Positions 55,842-64,000 of a DNA stretch of 64,000 bases are shown in pieces. This stretch comes from Aedes albopictus. Taxonomy: Eukaryota > Arthropoda > Insecta > Diptera > Culicidae. Numbering within the stretch: position 1 is the first letter of the stretch; every line of letters begins with the position of its first letter. Location: positions 41,513,464 to 41,577,463 of the forward strand of contig NC_085138.1 in the NCBI RefSeq assembly GCF_035046485.1. Reading direction: 5' to 3'. Position numbers and translations under genes: made by a program. Below the pieces are notes generated by a model. It was not told where the DNA came from, ran no database searches, and saw only the letters and a program-made list of their open reading frames with translations.

Positions 55842-56433
55842 GCTGCAGGAACTTCTCCGGGGATTATTAAGGAAAATTTACCAGGAATTTCTTCATAACT
55901 TCCTTCAGCAATTCCTTTGGAAAGGAAATAACTTTTGGAGACTCCATAGGAAATTCCTCTTAGACATTTATCGGAAAATATTGAAGAAAATCCTCCACGG
56001 ATTTTTTTTTTTTTTTTTTGAAAAATCTTCAAGGGATTCTTTGAAAAATCCTTCAAAGATTAAAAAAATATAATATCATTAATAGACTTCAATTTCTTTA
56101 AGGATTCAAACAGAAATATTAGAAAAGATTTAATCAGGGATGGTTTCTCAAGAAAATCTTTGATTTCCACAAGAATTTATCTAAAAATATTACAAGCCAT
56201 TGTATTAGGAATACAACCAGCTGTATATTTTTTCATCATTCTTCATGAAATTGTTTAAGAAAATCCTCATTGGAATTCATAAGGAATTCCACTTCAACTT
56301 CTGAAAGGATCTTTAAATTTTCAAGTATGATTTTTTTTAAGAATACTCCCAGAGATTTTTACAGAAATTCCACTAAAAGTTTTCCCGGAAATTGCTTCAG
56401 GAATTCTTTTAGAAACTCCATCAGAAATACATT

Positions 56434-57060
56434 TTAACCCTCTAATACCCAAATTTTTGATTTTGATCTAAATATCATTTTTCGTCACCTAAAATCAATT
56501 TAAAAGTGTTTTGGAAGATGATTCTTTTTAATTCTCGATTTCGTGAATTTCAGTTTTTGATTTTTCTAATTTTATTTTTGAACATCCCCACAATTCTATA
56601 TTTTTCCTGGAAGCCAATTTGGGGAACGGATTTTTTGAGATGAAAACATTTTGAGATTTTATGATAATTGTTGAAATATTATTATTTTAAAAAATTTTCA
56701 TAGAAAATTTTATTTTCCGTGTAATTTAAAGGAAAATAATTTTAGAGTGTATTCGATTCTTTTAAACTATTAAACAAGGATAGAGTGTTTTGGGAAAAAT
56801 TTAAAATATGTTAATTGTAACGTTTAAATACAAAATGAACAATGACTTCTAAAAGGTGACTAAAACATCAATTTTTCAGTGATTTTTTAAAAATGTAAAC
56901 ACGCTTTAAATTACACCAAAAACCATTTTGAGATATACAGAACAGTCCCAAATATCAGCCAAAAATATATAAAAAAAAAAAGATTTTCCACGAAACAAAA
57001 ATTACAAAAATGCTCAAACTATACCCCGTCTAAAAGCGGGATTGGGTATTAGAGGGTTAA
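56434..57060. mobile_element. TTAA MITE family, copy 3 (627 bp)
   Basis: The ends are a perfect 19-bp inverted repeat, TTAACCCTCTAATACCCAA and its complement, including TTAA. Colinear with copy 1 over the whole length and about 90% identical by eye. Inserted into the GAATTCC-type field. Confidence 0.92.
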
Positions 57061-58679
57061 AATTTATTTTAAGACTCTTTCAGTATTGCAAGGATTTTTT
57101 CGGAAACTTAAGTCAAGTTCCATCAGAAACTCCTCTATGCATTATTTTGATCATAGATTACGACTCTCTTGTTTAATTGGGAAGCTGACTTAATATATTT
57201 GAGCTTATCTGGTTAGCGGTTATAGCTTAAATGTATTGTTTTTTTTTTGATAAATGGTTACTCTTTAGTTTTGAAAAGAAAAAAAAGCTGTTTTATTGCA
57301 ATGAAGTTAGTTTTTTTCACGAATTGTTTTTTTTTTATTTCTTTGAAAAATTCTTCTAGAAAACCTTCTATAGGTTTCTGCATAAGTACCTTCATGGATT
57401 CTTTCAGCAACTCTTCCAGCAATTCCTTCGGTAAACCAAAATAACGGAACTCCTTAAGAAATGTTTCCAAAATTTCCTCGTACGGAATTAAAAAAAGTTT
57501 CTGCTGTCTCTTGAGATTTGATTCTAGGGATTCTTAAAGAAATTTTTACATGGCTTCCTTTAGATATTCTCTCACAATTCAGATTTTTTTCTTCAGAAAG
57601 TTTCTGTAGATTCTATTTCAAACTCCACAAGAGATTACCTCAAAAAATCTTTCTGAAATTGTTTGAGGAAATCTTCCAGCGGTTTCTTGAAATCCGCTCC
57701 GAAAATCTTCTTGAGAATTCTTTAGGATTAACCCTAGGGATTCCAGAGGAAATAACCGCAGGAATGCCTTCAGGAACTTCTCTAGGGATTCATCCAGAAA
57801 ATCATGCAGGTATTTCTCCGGAGATGATTTCATTAATACTTTCTGTGATTCCAGCCGATATTTTTTCAGAGATACATACAGAAATTCATACAGAGTTTCA
57901 TTCAGGATTTTCCCAGATATTTCTTTCGGGGATTTTTTAAAAAGCCAAAGGTTTTTTCTACATTTCTCAAGATATTAAAAAAAATATGTCAACTCCATGA
58001 GTACTTAAGGCAAAACTGGATGCATTTCTTCATTTTTTGGTTTTTGATTTTTTACCCGGCAAACTTTGTCTTGCCTACTGCGTTTTTAGACGTTTCAAAT
58101 CCCTTGCCAAGTCCAAGTCCCCGTTCAAAATGTATGAAAACCCGATGTATGAAAACTCTCAATTTGTTTATGTTTTTTTGCCATAATAATCAAGAGTTAT
58201 GACAACAAAATATTTTTGCCGAATGCATCACTTTCATTAGCGTCGCCGAGCAACATCTCTCTTGATTGCGCTCTCGTATTGAACCGGGCGAAAGAATGAA
58301 TAGCATATTTCAGAAAGCGTTCCCGAGCACGTCGCTTCGAGATTCCTCCAGGAATTCATTCAAAAATATATCCCGAGTTTCTTTTTGTATATTTTTTTCA
58401 GGAGTTCCAGCAAAGGATTACTTTAACAGTTTTTTTATATTTTTACCAATGATTTCTTCATGAATTCCTTCACAAAGTCCGTGAGGAAATATTTGAAGTA
58501 ATTTATAGAGGAGATCTTGACGAAGTCTTTTAGATACCTTTTCAAAAATTCCATTAAAATCCTGGAGAAAATCATAGAAAAATTTTTTTAGAGGTAATCA
58601 TAAAGATTTTTTTTTGTTTATTTTTTTTTTACCTAAAAACTGTCGCCAATATTTATAAAAAAATATTGCAGATAACATA
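57061..58679. repeat. Field of degenerate GAATTCC-type repeats, continued
   Basis: Loose repeats as before; the 140-codon frame at 57518-57940 reads I/P/E/F-rich periodic sequence (EIHTEIHTEFHSG) and is a product of the repeat. 58020-58300 is less repetitive and includes ACCCGGCAAACTTTGTCTTG. No gene. Confidence 0.55.
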
Positions 58680-59348
58680 AGTTTACAAAATAAAACGAAA
58701 GTCGTGAACTTCTGTCAACGATCAAAATTTTTGAAGCGCAATTTAGTGCTGATTTCGAAACCGACCTTCAAAAAATTTAAAGTAGAACAGTTTTTGAGTT
58801 TTAGCTCAATATCGAGTTTTGAGACTTTTCAAAATATATAATTTACTAAAATTCAAATATATTGCGTTTTGTTCAACCAATTTTAAATCTTTTTCCATAA
58901 ATTAAAAGCTGAATACAATACCATTCGATCATCTGAATACAGGTTTTGCGTCAGATTGATGAAATTCAAGATATTGGCGAGTTTTAGGGACGATCTTCTT
59001 GAATTTTAGCAAAATCCCCAAAATTTTTTGAAGAAATGTATTTTTTTCAATAAGAAAAAAACAACTTAAAAATTCTTTCTCGACGTTTATTTGACATATC
59101 ATATGTGGGCGAATTACAGTCAAAAATTCAGCTCAATCGGAGCATTGATTACGGAGAATGAGATGTGTGAAGTGAGCGACTTTGCTTAAAAATAGAACAA
59201 AAATCGATTTCAAATCATCAACCTTGTATGGAAAGTCGAAAAAAAATCCGCTCTACTGTAATTTTTTTCCTTCGCGTTTTCGAACTCAGGGCATGATTCT
59301 ACACCAAAAATGATCATCAGCTTAACGAGTTCAAAAATGCTGTAAACT
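58680..59348 (-). mobile_element. 669-bp repeat family, copy 3 (inverted)
   Basis: Reverse complement of 34876-35544, same length to the base, about 90% identical by eye. Ends AGTTTACA and TGTAAACT. Confidence 0.88.
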
Positions 59349-59637
59349 AGTGAATATGTACAATACTGCACGGAATAATGTACGCATTGGCCGATTTTTA
59401 TAAAAAAAAAACAAGTTTGGATATTTGCATCTCCGCATCTTACGCACAGTTTGTTTGACTTCGAATTTTATTTGGACATTCTTGATAGCTTGAAATTAAA
59501 CTTGTAAAGATGTTAGACTATTCCATGCAAGATTTTTAAAATTTTCGCAAATCCTTTATTTTGAGAACAATGGTAAAAAATCATATTTTTTAATAAATCC
59601 GAAATTTCAATATGTATTCAGACAGTTATGTTATTGT
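59349..59637. other. AT-rich sequence, nothing recognised
   Basis: No reading frame, repeat or RNA gene was seen. Confidence 0.5.
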
Positions 59638-60058
59638 CAGGCTTGATAATCCTCCTCGAAATCAAAAGAGTTTTGCAACATGCTCTAGGAGCGGTGTTTT
59701 GCTTTTGCCTCGTCGCGAGGGAGCGAACGAACCCCAAACAGAGAGGCAATAAAAACTGAGCGAGGAAGAGGGGAACGAAAAAAGAGCCGATGATTATTTC
59801 GGGTTTTTGAGTGCGATTTTCGCCTCGAGAGTCTTTCTTTGTATGGGAGTGGAACTCACGAGAGCTTTTTGAGTGTGAGTGGACGTGAGAAACACAACAA
59901 GAAATTATGAGTGTTTGACGAACTCCTCGCTGCGCGGCAAGCTCGCGCTCGGTGCTGTTGAGGATTTGCGTTGTGATTTCTGAGTTTTATTTTCACTCCT
60001 CAGAAAATCGCCAAAATCGCTTCCTCATTTTCTCGCGAGGGAGTTTCTGTCAAGCCTG
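59638..60058. mobile_element. 421-bp hAT-like element with CAGGCTTGA ends
   Basis: CAGGCTTGATAATCCTCCTCG at the left and, in complement, CAGGCTTGACAGAAACTCCC at the right. GTTATTGT lies before the left end and GTTTATTGT after the right end, a probable 8-bp duplication with one inserted T. The interior is GC-richer, with GCGAGGGAG-type words on both sides. No transposase. Confidence 0.75.
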
Positions 60059-60446
60059 GTTTATTGTACAAAGTAAATCAGTCTAAAGATGCACATAACT
60101 TTACAAAACAATCAGTTTATTTAGGTACACAATATTTAAAATATAAAAATGTTATTATTTTTGCTGTGATGGAAGTTTTACGATACTTTACTAGCTTTTA
60201 AAAAAATGAAAACCATTTGGATTTATTTGTTTCTTTTGTAATGAATTACAACTGTTAATATTACTGTATTTTAATTTTTTCCTCCTCCATTATATTATAT
60301 TAAGAGGAGTTGAATACACTCCAAAACTCATTTCCTCAAGGTGAAGATATGACGAAGCCACAGCCTGAATTTTTAAGAACACAAATCTGAAAAACCAAAT
60401 GCTGATTTGCGCTGAAAAGTTGATCGATTAATTACCTGGTGGTAGT
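60059..60446. other. AT-rich sequence, nothing recognised
   Basis: No coding potential or repeat structure was seen. Confidence 0.45.
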
Positions 60447-60718
60447 TACACGGAAAATAAAATTATAAATGTTTTAACAATAATCATAAAATCTAAAAAA
60501 ATGTTTTCGTCTTAAAAAAAAACGGTATCCCGAATAGGCTCCCAGGAAAAATATAGGAGTGTAGGGATGCCCAAAAATAAAAATTACAAAATTTAAAAAC
60601 CAAAATTCAAAGAATCGCGAATTAAAAATAAATATCTTCCAAAATATGTTCGAATCGATTTTTGATTACGAAGAATGATATTGAGATCAAAATCAAAATT
60701 GTGCGTATTAGAGGGTTT
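60447..60718 (-). mobile_element. TTAA MITE family, copy 4 (truncated, inverted)
   Basis: The minus strand matches the first 270 bp or so of copies 1 and 3, from the outer end (ATTAGAGGGTTTA on plus) to TTTTCCGTGTAA. The other half is missing. Confidence 0.85.
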
Positions 60719-61860
60719 ATTCTGTGCACTACTGTATACTTAAACCTCTTCTGATGCATTTTTATGTACCTTTTTTATGTCCTGCTAAAAAAGGAAGAGC
60801 TATTCAGAACCGTTACTGTAATATTGGCAAACGTACCATGAGAGAGCAAAAGAAGTTGTAGTGGCGTTTCAAGGTGGTCCCAGGTACACGAAACACGCAA
60901 AACCCTGAGAAAATCTGCCAGCCTGAAAAAATATTGGATGTAGGGGGATGAAAAATGTCGCGGAATAGAATGAAAAAAATGTCATGACATTTTTCTATTT
61001 ACACCACTTCCGATGTAAATTTCTGTTCGTACGCATTATCAATCCATGCCGCTATTTAGTTATGGATTATCAATGATGCCGTCGATTAACATTTCCGACT
61101 AAGTGCTGTGAAATTAGCCAATAACGAAATGACATTTTATGACATTTCCCATACCTAGTTGAAATTAGCCAAGGGATTATCTCAAGGGATTCTAGGGGGT
61201 CTCAGAAGCGTCTGAAGCCCCTGAGGGCTTTTAAGGATCTGAAGTTGTCTTTGGGATATTCCAGGGCATTTAAGTGAATCTCATGGGCGTTTTAGTGGGT
61301 ACCAATAGGTTTCTGAGAAATACTTGGACGTCACAGGGGCGTTCCAGGAAATTCAGGGAGTAACAGGAGGTCTCGGGGGCTTTACAGAAGGTTTAAGAGG
61401 AGCTCCAATGAACTCCTGGGTGTTTCAAGAGGTCTATGTCGGAATGCCTTCGCAGGCTTTTGAAACCCCCTGAAACCTTGGCATAAAAAATAGACTTCAG
61501 CTAGATTTGAGTGGTACGTCCCAAGCGTCTGTTCACCAAGGAGGTACGGCTCAAACAGCGTCTGTTCTGGCATCCAGCGGTTGAGTATGAAAATATGCTC
61601 CACCGGAAGCTATACCTTAGGGACCTTAGGCCAACAGCCTACTGTTCTCGAAATCCAAAAACCGTTACAAAAATTGAAAATGAACTATTCAGCTCTCTGC
61701 AGCACCATGAGTGCTGAAGACTGAAAATAAGTAAGTGCAACGAGAGAACCAAATACAACTGAAAAGGCAAAGTGTTACAAATGGAACATCTTGTGAAGAA
61801 TCAATAAAGGATCCCAAGGATATGTGAATTAATACTTTTGACCACTAGGTATCATGCTAA
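60719..61860. other. Mixed sequence with GGGG-rich degenerate repeats
   Basis: 60885-60955 is related to 53455-53525. 61180-61480 has loose repeats like GGGGGTCTCAGAAG and GGGCGTTCCAGG. A 68-codon frame at 61511-61717 (VRPKRLFTKEVRLKQRLFWH) is unrecognised. No gene is assigned. Confidence 0.4.
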
Positions 61861-62345
61861 TTCTGCACAGTGCAAAAATTTCGGGAAATCACATATTCAA
61901 ATTCAATAAAATGTCCACTGGTTATTATTGGGGAATGGCGTAGGAAAAGCAGGGGATCCGAAATTTTGCGGCGACTGGTGTGGAATAATAGCGGGAAAAG
62001 TGTTTCCTCTTCCTGTCGTATCGAGAGAACCCCCAAAACCCCCAATGGGAAACACGAAGGGAAAACGACGAGGGTTGACATCGTTTCGTAATTTGTGGAT
62101 ACCGGTGCGGCGATGGTGTTGGCACATTCACACCGAAGGCGACATGCACGCACGTACTTTAGTCCCCCCACCCGCCTCCACAAAAAGCTGGTCATTTTTA
62201 AGGGAATCCATTGGGTTGGCGTACGAAACGGCGTTCGTTGGTTTGGTTTCGCGCTTATCGAATTATCCGATCGGGATTCAATTTGTGTTGATTAGATTGG
62301 AAATTGCTCCGGGAAGCTGATTGTGTGTATGATTTTGAGGACAAT
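61861..62345. other. GC-richer stretch with overlapping frames, no gene recognised
   Basis: Frames of 66-130 codons occur in several frames on both strands (longest 61928-62320 plus and 61857-62195 minus). They overlap, and none has a recognisable motif. It may hold a host exon or conserved regulatory DNA. Confidence 0.35.
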
Positions 62346-63868
62346 TGGGACGATTTGGGAGCAACGCAGCAATTGTTGTCGGCTGTGACTGGACGTAATT
62401 ACACTGATCTCTCGGTGTATAGACCAGCGGAATTAGTCCATTGCTTAGAAATACAGTTTTGAATAGTGTCTGAAATAAATAGTCGCTTTGTTTTTAATCT
62501 TGTGCTGTAGTGGGCACTTTCAATTTTGAATGGCTCTTTCTCTCATATTTTAACTACATCTTCTTTCATGGTTTTATCTTCTCTTCTGTCTTCTTTGTTA
62601 CTTGTCTTCTATATGCTTGCTTTACATTCTTGCTCCTATTTTTCTCATTTCTCATAGCTTTAATTTCTTTTTTTCTATTTGTTGCTTTTTGTATCTTCTA
62701 CCACATTACTCTATCTTCTTCCTTCATTTTTTGTTTTTCACGCGTTGTGTTGTTTGAAGTATGATGTTTTGCCAGTCTAAATCCTAGCATATTCTCCACG
62801 CACTGCTAGCTAAAATCAACCAATATTTTTTCGTCTTATTTCATTGTCTTCCACATGTGTGTACGGGTCATAAATCTACCAGCAACAGACCAGTAGGAAT
62901 AAACAGTTTTCATGGAATAAATATTCGCTTCTCCATTAATGGAAATGACTCTTCTAGCTTCCAGAGAACGACACATGGTCGGCGTTAAGTCAGACCGGAC
63001 CATCTGTTTTTCAACGATTTCGAAAAAATGTCCAGCAATCACTTGAAATTTCAAATCTCTGTCATAATTTTCAGAAATACTATTATTCTTTTATGTAATG
63101 ACACATCTGCATTAAAATATCGTCGAAAAGTTCAGGTTTAACGAATTCCTCAGCTTATCTTTACCTGCCCGTAAGATCGCGTAGTCCACTCTGACTGAAC
63201 GCCGACTACATGGTGAACATCTAACGGACATCGTCGTCGTCGTCGGGATAGTGGAAAGACACCTACCCACATACGAACGCACCTCCACACATATACAGAC
63301 AGTTGATGGGGGAAATTAAAATCATAAATTGTTGGCTACTTGTGGATGGTTTCTTGTGCATTCAGTTACCCCGGCTACAGCAACTGAGGCTACTTTGTTG
63401 TTGTCATGATTTGTGACTCGACTCGGATTTTAATTACAAGCGCCAACAGTAGCTACTGTCGCTTCGGTTGGGAGAGCACACGGATCGCGTTGTTTGAAAT
63501 GTTGGTCTATTTTAAGTTTGCGGTTGCAACTGTGAATGGCCGATTACGAACAGGACGTTTGATGTGCACAAAAGAAGATAAAAATGTCATCAGGAGATGT
63601 GAAACATTTGTTGATAATTATAGAACAATCTCTTTATAGTTTTAACATTTCAGAATCTGAAATTCGTCCTTTACCGTGTCAATGCAGGGTTCTGGCGGGG
63701 TGGACCTCATTTCCCGTGCAAATCGTGGGATTTGAATATGAGCACAACAAACTAAAATAGTGGCAGCGGCAGTAGCGATAGTGGCGAGGTCAAACCCCTT
63801 CGTGTGAAATGGGGCGGATGCGGTTACTTATGCCAAGTAATCGCAGAAGCGTTTAAGACAGTTACACT
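62346..63868. other. Unrecognised sequence
   Basis: 62500-62770 is T/C-rich. 63225-63245 is a short CGTCGT microsatellite. Frames of 72-84 codons have no recognisable content. Confidence 0.4.
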
Positions 63869-63974
63869 CAAACCTCCATTTAGGTCGAATCCATTTAGGT
63901 AAAATCTATTTAGGTCCCTCCATTTAAGTAACGTTACCTAAATGGAATTTGATGGTGTTCAAAGCAGTTAGAGT
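63869..63974. repeat. Short CCATTTAGGT repeats, possible MITE
   Basis: CCATTTAGGTCGAAT, CCATTTAGGTAAAAT, CTATTTAGGTCCCTC and an inverted ACCTAAATGGAATT lie in 90 bp, bounded by TTACACTC and, in complement, AACACTC. A small foldback is likely; its borders are uncertain. Confidence 0.5.
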
Positions 63975-64000
63975 GTTTCAGGTTAGGGATAAGGTTGGTT

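Larger units (their letters stand above)
54901..56433. repeat. Field of degenerate GAATTCC-type repeats with two small insertions
   Basis: Words such as AATTTCCTCCAGAGATTC, AGGAATTATTCAATC and AATTCCTTTAAGG recur loosely. The field contains a 124-bp TTAA element (55337-55460) and a 99-bp hAT-like element (55743-55841). 55560-55640 is unique. No gene; the 106-codon frame from 55753 starts in the hAT-like element. Confidence 0.6.

Noticed and set aside
57518..57940. 140-codon frame with EIHTEIHTE periodicity
   Set aside because: Product of the degenerate GAATTCC-type repeat field, like other F/L/E/I-rich frames there.
61857..62320. Overlapping 112- and 130-codon frames on opposite strands
   Set aside because: Both cannot be judged real from sequence alone; no motif, start context or splice pattern favours either.

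Overview
The window looks like repeat-dense nuclear DNA of a culicine mosquito, most likely Aedes or a close relative. The evidence is the kind of mobile DNA present: Jockey-type and RTE (JAM1-like) LINEs, a Tc1/mariner transposase with the MDDETYV motif, and many small TTAA-, TA- and 8-bp-target elements, all in AT-rich DNA with abundant degenerate GAATTCC-type repeats. No host gene could be recognised with confidence. The window is best read as intergenic or long-intron DNA made of transposons inserted into transposons, plus three very large short-period satellite arrays.

Layout. 1-8.5 kb: one Jockey-type LINE (element A) broken into pieces by a 1.17 kb TTAA-flanked element, by a second Jockey-type LINE (element B, about 3.2 kb), by two copies of an unusual double-hairpin element and by a small MITE. 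Removing the insertions reconnects A's reading frame at two junctions and B's at one. 8.6-10.5 kb: first copy of a four-copy TTAA MITE family, then a 1.3 kb foldback. 10.5-16 kb: mostly unrecognised sequence plus a 2.55 kb TA-flanked mariner-type element with a broken transposase. 16.1-23.4 kb: a degenerate satellite, a decayed LINE (element C) with tandem 5' monomers, and an RTE LINE (element D) whose 373-codon reverse transcriptase frame is still open. 23.4-26.7 kb: a foldback built of GGCCGAATGCC repeats with a nested MITE, and a hAT-type MITE with a perfect 8-bp target duplication.

26.8-49.6 kb holds the most striking feature: arrays of an 8-bp repeat (AGACAAGA and variants) at 26.8-30.6, 32.6-33.5 (opposite strand) and 45.1-47.8 kb. 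The last switches abruptly to a 9-bp repeat (AGACCCAGA) that runs to 49.65 kb. Together these make about 9.2 kb. One strand of the main blocks contains no T, so no stop codon can occur on either strand; the giant reading frames there are artefacts. Two of the arrays, 18 kb apart, are preceded by the same 48-bp leader with two mismatches. Between the arrays lie a 2.3 kb element packed with AAGATGGCGGC motifs, two multi-kilobase fields of degenerate GAATTCC-like repeats, and unique DNA.

49.7-64 kb: more MITEs (TA-flanked, TTAA-flanked, hAT-like), two further copies of a 669-bp repeat also present at 34.9 kb (one split by a 1.6 kb TA-flanked element), a tRNA-like fold, a third GAATTCC field, and GC-richer sequence at 61.9-62.3 and 63.2-63.8 kb in which no gene was recognised.

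Nothing here forms a host pathway. The coding remnants are retrotransposon endonuclease/reverse transcriptase and one transposase, and almost all are broken.
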